Below are positions 6,303 to 13,118 of a DNA stretch of 13,326 bases, in pieces (the first letter of the stretch is position 1; every line of letters starts with the position of its first letter). The DNA comes from CAYRIF01 sp964424205. Lineage in GTDB: Bacteria; Bacteroidota; Bacteroidia; Cytophagales; Cyclobacteriaceae. The stretch covers positions 1 to 13,326 of the forward strand of contig CAYRIF010000080.1 of NCBI GenBank assembly GCA_964424205.1, given 5' to 3'. A program made the position numbers and the translations under genes. A model generated the notes under the pieces. It saw nothing but the letters and a program-made list of their open reading frames with translations, was not told the origin of the DNA and did no database searches.

Positions 6303-6512
6303 TCTTTTGACTCCTGCCTAATTTGCTGTAAGGATTTTTCTCTTCCCTCTTTTACGTTTGCATTTGAAGTTTCCGCCCGCTCCTTTAACTCGGATTTAGT
6401 CATAGCTACTTGATTAGCTGAGAGAATACTCTTCCCTTTGAATTAAGCTGATATCATTTACCTTCATCCATCCCTCTATTACTGAGTACTTTTCTGCAGG
6501 TATATCTGTCAT
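6293..6512 (-). pseudogene. Frameshifted antitoxin-like remnant (partner of the toxin remnant)
   Basis: The ATG at 6512-6510 opens 32 codons (MTDIPAEKYSVIEGWMKVND, then ISLIQR) and hits a stop at 6416-6414. The +1 frame is open from about 6442 and reads GKSILSANQVAMTKSELKER, continuing through a Glu/Lys-rich helix with NVKEGREKSLQQIRQESKEW to the TAA at 6295-6293. Together they make a roughly 73-residue small acidic/helical protein broken by a one-base insertion (or two-base loss) near 6430-6445. The TKxELKxRAE..S...VKEGR..S.....ES.EW pattern resembles the C-terminus of Bacteroidota antitoxins paired with RelE/ParE toxins. A separate short ORF starting at the ATG 6403-6401 could in principle still be translated (36 residues). 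Family call is tentative. Confidence 0.5.
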
Positions 6513-6583
6513 AAAATATAGCTTACGGGTTTATATCATTGTAAAAATATAACGATTTCATTGATAAGTTTATTTTCTCACCC

Positions 6584-9262
6584 TTACCTCAAATCCCTAA
6601 AACTCTTATTCTTCTCATATTTCAAATCTGAAAGCAGCGCCGATTTTATTCGATAGGTGAAGGAGTAGGAAGTAAAACGCCCGAAAGGGGTCCAATTAAA
6701 TGCCATTGTCCAACAATTGATATCACGCGCAATATTAAATTGTGTCTGCGTAAATTCCTTTTTGTCTATATCATAACCTGACGAAAATCTGACATTCCAT
6801 TTAGGGGTTAATTTCACGTTACCGCTGAACCTCACGCCTTGCGTCACCTTTGAATCTTCAAACCCCCGTTTGCCGTAATTCAGTGTATAGCTAATGCGCA
6901 AATTCCATGGCATGTCAAAATCCACATAGATATCAGGGTCAAGATTTGTAGGATCGAATCCTAAGCTATTGAACTTATTATCCTTTTTATTTTTATTATC
7001 CTTCCCTCGTGCTTTAGGGTTTAGGCTTGTGCCAACAGACAATCGGACCGAAGTAACTTGCCCTATAAAATCACCATTCGTCCAAGCAAATTTATCAACC
7101 AATCGTTGTTTGACAACTTTCTTTCCTTTGGCATCCAACGTAATAGGTGCTGTCAACTCATAAATATAAGGATTGATGGATGCACTCGTTGAGATATCAA
7201 GTTTTTTCTTAAATAATTTGGTCCGTAAGGAAAAGGAGAAATTAGATAAATTAAATGAATCCACAGCCAAATTATAGCTTGTACTGAAGGAAAAATTATC
7301 AATCAATGATATTTTTTGTGCCTTTCCTGTCGTGTCATTCTTTTGTAAGGCCTTCATTTCTAGATTGTTAGAGACAGAAAAACTGATTGATCCAGATTTT
7401 CCAGTACCCGGCCTTCCTAAGCCTATATTCCTGTACCTTGAAATCAACTGCTCTCTCCCATCCTCATCTACTTGCCTATTCTGATAAAAACCATACCTGC
7501 TCTCAGCAAAATCAGGATGCATACTGAAACTTAGTGAGGGTCTGATAGTATGTCTGATAGCTTGTATTCTCTTCCCCTTTTTAAAGTTGTACATCCCATA
7601 AATATTTGTGGTCAAACTAACTCCTCCATTATATTCATATGCTCTTGAAAATCCTGAAACAGTATCTACCCTCATCGCTTTTTCGTCTTCCAAATACTCG
7701 TAATCAAGTCTTTTAGGATACCACCATTCTGTATAATTAAAAGATGGGTTTAGCGAGAAATATTTAAATAACTTTATGGAAGTGGAAACCGGAATTCGAT
7801 GGGTAGCGCCAATTTTTGCCCTATCAAAAAGTAGTTGATTAAATTTAAAATCAATAATGTCATCATTCTGTGGATTTTCATCCACCACCTTAAAACTTGA
7901 GCCTGAATTCACTTTATTGTTTGATAATTGTACCTGGCTAACAAAATTGTAAGAGAATTTAATTTTTTCGTACCACCTGCTTCCGCCGCCCACTTTTCTT
8001 TTGAACGGCTGAATACTACTCATACTAATACTTAAATCTGGAAGCGTGACATCTACAATTCCAGTGGCAATATTTTGGCTATGCCTAGCACCCATGGTCA
8101 TACTAAACGGCGTGCCTGTAAAAGTTTTGGAATAGGATACATTAGAACTAAAAGTAGATCGAGTATTAAAAGCAACTTCCTTGACTACGTTAGTGGTGTA
8201 AGACGAAGATCCTAAATTTACACTTGCTGAAAATCGGCTCGAACCACGGGACTGCGGCGAATGATTCCATCGTACCCAAAAAGTTTTTAACTTGGTATTG
8301 TCTTCCAAATTTCCCTGTCCTACTTTTTCAAAGCTCACATTAAACCTTCCACTATATCTGTAACGTTTTTTGTAAGTAGATGAAAGGTTTAATCCCCAAT
8401 CTCCTTTGGTATAAATAGAGCCTAACAAATCCAGATCCATATAATCATTTATAGCCCAATAGTATCCACCATCTCTTAAGAAAAATCCCCGACGCTGCTC
8501 CTCTCCATAAGAAGGAACTCTAATTCCTGAAAGCTTTTCCCGCGGCACAGGAAACCACCCAAACGGTAGCCATAATGGAGTAGGCACATCAGAAATATAC
8601 AAGCGAGAAGGACCTACCAATATTTTTTTCTTCGGAATAACCTTTATTTTATCTGACTTGATATACGTTCCTGCAAAAGGGTCTTCACAAGGACAAAACC
8701 TTCCCTCTGATACAAATAACTCATTGTACTGATTTTTCTTCACTTTTTTGCCCAATAAAAAACCTTCTCCCTGCTTGGTTATCACCCCATGAATAATCGC
8801 TTTTTGCGTCCGAAAATTATAGCGCATACTATCCGAGTAATATTGGTCTTGCCCTTGGGTAAATAAAGGTCGCCCAATGATATGACCAGTAGTATCATAA
8901 CCTGGCAGTGCAGTAACACTCTCATCATCAAAATCTATTCTAATATAATTTGCCTCCAAAACAATATCGCCATAAGTTACTTTTGCGTTTTTATACAAAT
9001 GCACCGTTTGACTTTTCATCTCCATCAAAGTAGAATCCTCTGCATAATACTTGATTTCCGTTTTGAAATCTCCCGTTGGCTTAGCAGATATGTCCAAAGA
9101 ATCTTTGGGAAGTTGCAGAGAATCCGTTGGTAAGCCAATGGTATCTTGCGCTGGTGCAATTTGAAGCGAATCCACTATATTGATGGCACTTTTTTGTGCA
9201 TACCCAACCCAGCTTATCAGCAGAAAGAATATAAGAAAAAATATGTTTCTAAAGTGGTACAA
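6584..9262 (-). CDS. lptD: LPS-assembly outer-membrane protein LptD (Bacteroidota type)
   Basis: LptD is the outer-membrane barrel that inserts LPS into the outer leaflet. The 892-residue product has a signal peptide (1-22, ending GYA-Q), then a Ser/Asp/Pro-rich linker (25-63). A periplasmic OstA/LptA-like beta-jellyroll follows (about 66-225: VTYGDIVLEANYIRIDF, QYYSDSMRYNF, GKKVKKNQYNELFVSEGRFC), then the barrel (about 225-892), including VPTPLWLPFGWFPVP (226-240) and many aromatic strands. There are only three cysteines: C190 and C192 in the jellyroll and C850 near the C-terminus, suggesting a domain-bridging disulfide as in proteobacterial LptD. The start is TTG (9262-9260); an in-frame stop lies five codons further upstream and no ATG precedes the signal peptide. 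It is transcribed alone, divergent from the MCE gene, with a good -7 box upstream. With lpxK in the window it supports an LPS- or lipid A-based envelope. Confidence 0.9.
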   Translation of the reverse strand: MYHFRNIFFLIFFLLISWVGYAQKSAINIVDSLQIAPAQDTIGLPTDSLQLPKDSLDISAKPTGDFKTEIKYYAEDSTLMEMKSQTVHLYKNAKVTYGDIVLEANYIRIDFDDESVTALPGYDTTGHIIGRPLFTQGQDQYYSDSMRYNFRTQKAIIHGVITKQGEGFLLGKKVKKNQYNELFVSEGRFCPCEDPFAGTYIKSDKIKVIPKKKILVGPSRLYISDVPTPLWLPFGWFPVPREKLSGIRVPSYGEEQRRGFFLRDGGYYWAINDYMDLDLLGSIYTKGDWGLNLSSTYKKRYRYSGRFNVSFEKVGQGNLEDNTKLKTFWVRWNHSPQSRGSSRFSASVNLGSSSYTTNVVKEVAFNTRSTFSSNVSYSKTFTGTPFSMTMGARHSQNIATGIVDVTLPDLSISMSSIQPFKRKVGGGSRWYEKIKFSYNFVSQVQLSNNKVNSGSSFKVVDENPQNDDIIDFKFNQLLFDRAKIGATHRIPVSTSIKLFKYFSLNPSFNYTEWWYPKRLDYEYLEDEKAMRVDTVSGFSRAYEYNGGVSLTTNIYGMYNFKKGKRIQAIRHTIRPSLSFSMHPDFAESRYGFYQNRQVDEDGREQLISRYRNIGLGRPGTGKSGSISFSVSNNLEMKALQKNDTTGKAQKISLIDNFSFSTSYNLAVDSFNLSNFSFSLRTKLFKKKLDISTSASINPYIYELTAPITLDAKGKKVVKQRLVDKFAWTNGDFIGQVTSVRLSVGTSLNPKARGKDNKNKKDNKFNSLGFDPTNLDPDIYVDFDMPWNLRISYTLNYGKRGFEDSKVTQGVRFSGNVKLTPKWNVRFSSGYDIDKKEFTQTQFNIARDINCWTMAFNWTPFGRFTSYSFTYRIKSALLSDLKYEKNKSFRDLR

Positions 9263-9296
9263 TTCCGTTATTACTAATTAGTCAATAAATAAGGCG

Positions 9297-9304
9297 CAAA
9301 GTTA
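9297..9304 (-). promoter_or_regulatory. Predicted -7 box of the lptD promoter
   Basis: On the minus strand TAACTTTG (9304-9297) is a perfect match to the Bacteroidota -7 consensus TAnnTTTG and is followed by CGCC, as is common at such promoters. Transcription would begin near 9291, leaving a leader of about 30 nt before the TTG start. No clear TTTG lies at the expected -33 distance (an AT-rich TTAATT is present instead), so strength is uncertain. Confidence 0.5.
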
Positions 9305-9464
9305 CCTGATAAAATTAAACAAATGAATTAAGATAAAGATTTCTAAACTATTGTTTCATCCAAAAATATAGAATATCCAATCAACAACAAAAACAGTGCC
9401 GTCAAGCTAAAAACTGACTATCGGTTCCAAAAAAAGAGACAAAACACTTGTATAATGTTGCTCT

Positions 9465-9498
9465 TTTGTAAAAGGTTAGCATTTTTCTCATTAATTTG
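9465..9498 (+). promoter_or_regulatory. Predicted promoter of the MCE-carboxylase-SirB1 gene run
   Basis: TTTG (9465-9468), 22 nt of spacer, and TTAATTTG (9491-9498, one mismatch to TAnnTTTG) form a reasonable Bacteroidota promoter. The start point would be near 9505 and the leader about 37 nt to the GTG at 9542. The placement also argues against using the ATG at 9455 as the start. Pattern match only. Confidence 0.35.
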
Positions 9499-9541
9499 CA
9501 CTGAAAACCTAAAGCATATTTTCAATATCAATAAAAGGAAA

Positions 9542-10462
9542 GTGAAGTTATCTAAAGAATTTAAAGTTGGTTTAATGACAGTAATTGCAGGTGCAATTAT
9601 GTATCTGGGATTTAATTTTTTAAAAGGTTCCGATGTTTTTTCAAATACAAACCAATACTACGCCTACTATGACGACGTGAACAACCTGACAGTATCTAAT
9701 AGCGTTACCCTTAACGGTTTTGCGGTAGGTAGGGTAAGTAATGTAAAAATCATCCAAGGCGAAAAGAATAGAGTCTTGGTAGAGTTTGACATTAATGGTG
9801 ACATTGTAATTGGCAAAAACACGCAAGCACAACTTGCTGCTGATTTGTTTGGAAAGGTAACCATCGTTTTAAAACAAGGGAACATAAATACACCGCTACA
9901 AGATGGGGATACCATAAGCGGCACGCATCAATTGGGTTTAACGGAAACATTGAAAAATACCACAGACCCGCTGAAAGTAACCATGCTCAAGGTGAACAAT
10001 TTACTAGAAGGTTTTGATGGCACCAAACAAAAGCTGAATGAACTTTTAGATGAGCTAAAAGTGACCACCGCTCGTGCAAATGCAACGGTTGGGGAAAATA
10101 GAACCAACTTAGTGAGAATTACCAAAAATATTTCTGATCTAACGCTTGCACTGAAAGACGAGAAAGAAGGTTTGCGTCCACTCCTCACAAGTGCCAACAT
10201 GATTGCTGATTCCATCAAGGTACTTGAATTTGGAAAAACACTGGACAACTTGAACAAGACCATGACATCGCTCACAGGTACGATCGACAAAATGAACAAA
10301 GGTGACGGCACATTGGCGAAACTTTTGAATGATGATGCGATGTATAAAAACCTCAATCATACCGCAGAAAGTTTAGACAAACTACTCATTGATTTCAAAG
10401 CACATCCCAAAAGATACGTTCACTTTTCGCTCATTGGAAAAAAAGACAAAACCAAAAAATAG
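9542..10462 (+). CDS. MCE-domain (MlaD-like) lipid-transport protein
   Basis: The 306-residue protein has a short cytoplasmic start (KLSKEFKVG), one transmembrane helix (about 10-26), and a single MCE domain (about 38-115: YYAYYDDVNNLTVSNSVTLN, VGRVSNVKI, ADLFGKVTIVL). The C-terminal part is long and largely alpha-helical, with heptad-like leucines (150-290) and a basic end. MCE proteins form hexameric rings that carry phospholipids between membranes with an ABC transporter; no permease or ATPase gene is in this window. The GTG at 9542 is preferred over the ATG at 9455: MKxSKEFKVGL is the usual family beginning, AAAAGGA lies just upstream, and the extra 29 residues look non-coding and overlap the predicted promoter. 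The stop TAG abuts the next ATG with no gap, implying translational coupling to the carboxylase gene. Confidence 0.85.
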   Translation: MKLSKEFKVGLMTVIAGAIMYLGFNFLKGSDVFSNTNQYYAYYDDVNNLTVSNSVTLNGFAVGRVSNVKIIQGEKNRVLVEFDINGDIVIGKNTQAQLAADLFGKVTIVLKQGNINTPLQDGDTISGTHQLGLTETLKNTTDPLKVTMLKVNNLLEGFDGTKQKLNELLDELKVTTARANATVGENRTNLVRITKNISDLTLALKDEKEGLRPLLTSANMIADSIKVLEFGKTLDNLNKTMTSLTGTIDKMNKGDGTLAKLLNDDAMYKNLNHTAESLDKLLIDFKAHPKRYVHFSLIGKKDKTKK

Positions 10463-12097
10463 ATGGCAGAGAACCTTGAATTCAACAAAAACGAAGATGC
10501 ATTCAAGCAATTATGTTACAAGTTGCGCTCGAAATTTAATGAAGTAAAATTAGGCGGAGGAAAAGCGAGAATTGAAAAACAGCATAAAAAAGGAAAACTC
10601 ACCGCACGAGAAAGAATCCACTATTTAATTGATAAAAATTCGGAGTTTCTGGCGGTAGGCACTTTCGTAGGGGATGGTATGTATGCCGAGCATGGTGGCT
10701 GCCCTTCCGGTGGGGTTATCACTGGTATTGGATATGTGGCAGGCAGACAATGCGTGCTTGTAGCCAATGATGCCACCGTCAAAGCAGGTGCGTGGTTTCC
10801 AATGACCGCAAAAAAAAATCTCAGAGCACAAGAAATTGCAATAGAAAATAAATTACCCATTATCTATTTAGTGGATAGTGCGGGCGTGTTTTTACCCATG
10901 CAAGATGAAATCTTTCCTGACAAAGAACACTTTGGCAGGCAGTTTAGAAACAATGCGGTGATGTCATCGATGGGCATTGTACAAGTCGCTGCCATTATGG
11001 GTAGCTGTGTGGCTGGCGGTGCCTACCTACCCATCATGTCAGACGAGGCATTGATTGTTGACAAAACTGGCTCTATATTTTTAGCAGGCGCATATCTTGT
11101 GAAAGCCGCCATTGGCGAAGTAATTGATAATGAGACACTTGGTGGAGCAACCACGCATTGCGAAATTTCGGGCGTTACCGATAACAAATACGGCAGTGAT
11201 GAAGAATGCCTAGATGCCATTCGGAAAATTTTTGATAAAATTGGTGATTTTGAAACCGCAGGGTTTAGTAGAAAAAAATCCATCGTTCCTAAGAAATCAA
11301 TAGAAGATATATATGGGATATTTCCTAGAAATCGGGCGAAACCCTATGACATGATAGAGGTCATAGAAAGACTAGTAGATGATTCGGAATTTGATCAATA
11401 CAAGGAATTGTATGGTAAAACTTTGATTTGTGGCACTGGACGAATTGACGGATGGGCAGTAGGCATTATCGCCAATCAAAGAGAAATTGTCAAGTCCAAA
11501 AAAGGAGAGATGCAAATGGGTGGGGTTATTTATGCTGACGCTGCCGACAAAGCAGCACGGTTTATCATGAATTGTAATCAACGGAAAATCCCTTTGGTGT
11601 TTCTGCAAGATGTCAGCGGCTTCATGGTAGGCAGCAGAGCAGAACATGGGGGAATTATAAAAGACGGTGCCAAGATGGTCAATGCAATGGCAAATTCCAC
11701 CGTTCCCAAAATCACTATTATTCTTGGCAACTCCTATGGCGCTGGCAACTATGCGATGTGTGGAAAAGCCTTTGACCCAAGGTTAATTTATGCCTGGCCT
11801 ACCGCGCAAATTGCCGTAATGAGTGGCGGTGCCGCAGCTAAAACACTTTTGCAAATAAAGATTGCTGGTTTGAAATCTCAAGGAAAAGAGGAGCTCACTG
11901 AAAAAGAGAAACAAAAACTACTGAAAGAAATTACGAATAAATATAACAACCAGCTGAGTCCGTATTACGCCGCCGCTAGGTTATGGGTTGATGGTGTGAT
12001 TGACCCTATGGAAACAAGAAAAGTAATATCAATGGGCATTGAAGCTGCCAATCATGCCCCAATTGCTAAATTTAATACAGGAGTTATTCAAACATGA
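10463..12097 (+). CDS. Acyl-CoA carboxylase carboxyltransferase (beta) subunit
   Basis: The 544-residue protein is a biotin-dependent carboxyltransferase that moves CO2 from carboxybiotin to an acyl-CoA. Two crotonase-fold halves are present. The N-terminal half carries ARERI (48-52), the VDSAGVFLPMQDEIFPD segment (137-153) and the oxyanion-type loop GSCVAGGAYLP (180-190). The C-terminal half carries LQDVSGFMVG (381-390) and GNSYGAGNYAMCG (422-434), followed by MSGGAAAKTL (453-462). DSAGVFLPxQDEIFPDKEHFG and the GAGNY(A/G)MCG motif resemble 3-methylcrotonyl-CoA carboxylase beta subunits more than propionyl-CoA ones, but substrate cannot be fixed from sequence alone. The biotin carboxylase/BCCP alpha subunit is not in the window. 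Length is normal and the frame is intact. The start abuts the MCE stop, and the SirB1-family gene begins 4 nt after the TGA, so the three genes look like one operon. Confidence 0.93.
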   Translation: MAENLEFNKNEDAFKQLCYKLRSKFNEVKLGGGKARIEKQHKKGKLTARERIHYLIDKNSEFLAVGTFVGDGMYAEHGGCPSGGVITGIGYVAGRQCVLVANDATVKAGAWFPMTAKKNLRAQEIAIENKLPIIYLVDSAGVFLPMQDEIFPDKEHFGRQFRNNAVMSSMGIVQVAAIMGSCVAGGAYLPIMSDEALIVDKTGSIFLAGAYLVKAAIGEVIDNETLGGATTHCEISGVTDNKYGSDEECLDAIRKIFDKIGDFETAGFSRKKSIVPKKSIEDIYGIFPRNRAKPYDMIEVIERLVDDSEFDQYKELYGKTLICGTGRIDGWAVGIIANQREIVKSKKGEMQMGGVIYADAADKAARFIMNCNQRKIPLVFLQDVSGFMVGSRAEHGGIIKDGAKMVNAMANSTVPKITIILGNSYGAGNYAMCGKAFDPRLIYAWPTAQIAVMSGGAAAKTLLQIKIAGLKSQGKEELTEKEKQKLLKEITNKYNNQLSPYYAAARLWVDGVIDPMETRKVISMGIEAANHAPIAKFNTGVIQT

Positions 12098-12101
12098 CTG
12101 G

Positions 12102-12944
12102 ATGAAAGAGAAAGAAATCATAGCGCTAGTATCCCTTTTGGACGATGATGATGACGAAATAGTTGCCAATGTAGAGCAGAAAATTATCTCGCTTGGCAAT
12201 CAAGTTATTCCCTACCTTGAAAAAGAATGGGAGAGCAATTTCAACCCCGAAGCGCAAAAAAGAATTGAGGAAATCATTCATAATATGCAGTTCGAGGAGT
12301 TGCGACAAAAAATCATTGTATGGGGAGGAAATAAAAACAGAGACCTGTTGGAAGGCATGTGCTTAGTAGCATCTTACCAATATCCAGACCTAGAAATCAA
12401 TGATATAAAGAAAGAATTAGAGCAAATATATTATGAAGCATGGCTACAATTTAAGCCTGACGTCACGCCGCTGGAACAGGTTAAAATACTAAACCAAGCA
12501 ATATTCAGTAACCTAAAATTCAGTGCAAACAATAAAAATTTTCACTCACCGGGCAACTCGATGATTAATGTGGTGCTCCAAACCCGCAAGGGAAATCCAA
12601 TTTCGCTCTCGGTGATTTATATGCTCATTGCACAAAAATTGAAAATGCCAGTTTACGGCGTGAATTTGCCCAATCTTTTTATTCTAACTTATAAGACAGC
12701 TGACGAGCAATTTTATATCAATGCATTTAACCGCGGGTTAATATTTAGCAGAAATGATGTGGATAAGTATATTGGAGAGTTATACCTAACGCCTAAAAAC
12801 TCCTACTACGAACCCTGTTCCGAAATAGAGATTATGCAAAGGGTTTTAAGAAATTTAGTTTTCTCTTTTGAAAAAATTGGTGACCATTATAAAAGTGAGG
12901 AAATAAAAATTCTTCTATCTGGCATTAATAATATTATTAATTAA
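12102..12944 (+). CDS. SirB1 / transglutaminase-like family protein
   Basis: The 280-residue protein has an N-terminal helical, possibly HEAT-like part (1-70) containing a run of five aspartates (DDDDDE, 14-19) and a repeat-like segment NVEQKIISLGNQVIPYLEKE. The SirB1-like core follows: FHSPGNSMINVVLQTRKGNP (147-166), ISLSVIYMLIAQKLKMP (167-183) and YGVNLPNLFILTY (185-197). The SirB1 family is widespread but of poorly defined function. The core resembles a transglutaminase fold, yet no cysteine sits where a nucleophile is expected (ISLS) and leucine (L192) takes the place where many relatives have GHF. A non-enzymatic role is therefore likely. The ATG at 12102 gives a 4-nt gap from the carboxylase stop; a longer in-frame start at 12039 would overlap the carboxylase by about 60 nt. 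The end overlaps an 18-bp AT palindrome and has tandem stops (TAATAA). Confidence 0.78.
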   Translation: MKEKEIIALVSLLDDDDDEIVANVEQKIISLGNQVIPYLEKEWESNFNPEAQKRIEEIIHNMQFEELRQKIIVWGGNKNRDLLEGMCLVASYQYPDLEINDIKKELEQIYYEAWLQFKPDVTPLEQVKILNQAIFSNLKFSANNKNFHSPGNSMINVVLQTRKGNPISLSVIYMLIAQKLKMPVYGVNLPNLFILTYKTADEQFYINAFNRGLIFSRNDVDKYIGELYLTPKNSYYEPCSEIEIMQRVLRNLVFSFEKIGDHYKSEEIKILLSGINNIIN

Positions 12945-13010
12945 TAAAAGCCTATCGACAATAACCACCAGTTCATCGAAATATTACAACAATTCTCTCA
13001 TAATCAGTTA

Positions 13011-13066
13011 CCTATATATACGTATTGACTAAATACACTTTGAGACTGCGTATTTCTACGTATAGG
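13011..13066. promoter_or_regulatory. Dyad-symmetric element upstream of the propeller gene
   Basis: CCTATATATACGTA (13011-13024) pairs with TACGTATAGG (13057-13066) apart from a 4-nt TATA bulge. Inside the right arm lies a compact dyad TGCGTA-TTTC-TACGTA (13047-13062, one mismatch). TACGTA-type half-sites separated by 4 nt look like operator DNA for a dimeric regulator, for example a LuxR/GerE-type protein, but no regulator can be named. It is about 55-110 nt upstream of the predicted TTG start. The symmetry is seen; the function is inferred. Confidence 0.35.
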
Positions 13067-13083
13067 ATAAAATCTATTTTGGT

Positions 13084-13102
13084 ACTAACATTGCGTGTTA
13101 GT
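13084..13102. repeat. Inverted repeat just upstream of the propeller gene
   Basis: ACTAACA (13084-13090) and TGTTAGT (13096-13102) form a perfect 7-bp inverted repeat around TTGCG. It lies 17 nt before the predicted start codon, so it could be an operator overlapping the promoter or a leader hairpin. A TAAATTTA resembling a -7 box follows at 13106-13113. Confidence 0.4.
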
Positions 13103-13118
13103 TTGTAAATTTAATATT

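Noticed and set aside
9455..9541. Upstream extension of the MCE protein by 29 residues
   Set aside because: The added residues do not resemble the family and overlap the predicted promoter; the GTG at 9542 fits better.
9928..10356. Minus-strand open frame of 142 codons inside the MCE gene
   Set aside because: It is a shadow of the helical MCE C-terminus; its composition is low-complexity and it has no recognisable motif.
12039..12101. Upstream extension of the SirB1-family protein
   Set aside because: It overlaps the end of the carboxylase by about 60 nt in another frame; the ATG at 12102 gives a normal 4-nt gap.
12924..12941. Perfect 18-bp palindrome ATTAATAATATTATTAAT at the end of the SirB1-family gene
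   Set aside because: It consists only of A and T and is made of Asn/Ile codons plus the start of the stop; such a palindrome is easily produced by chance in AT-rich coding sequence and has no T-run after it.
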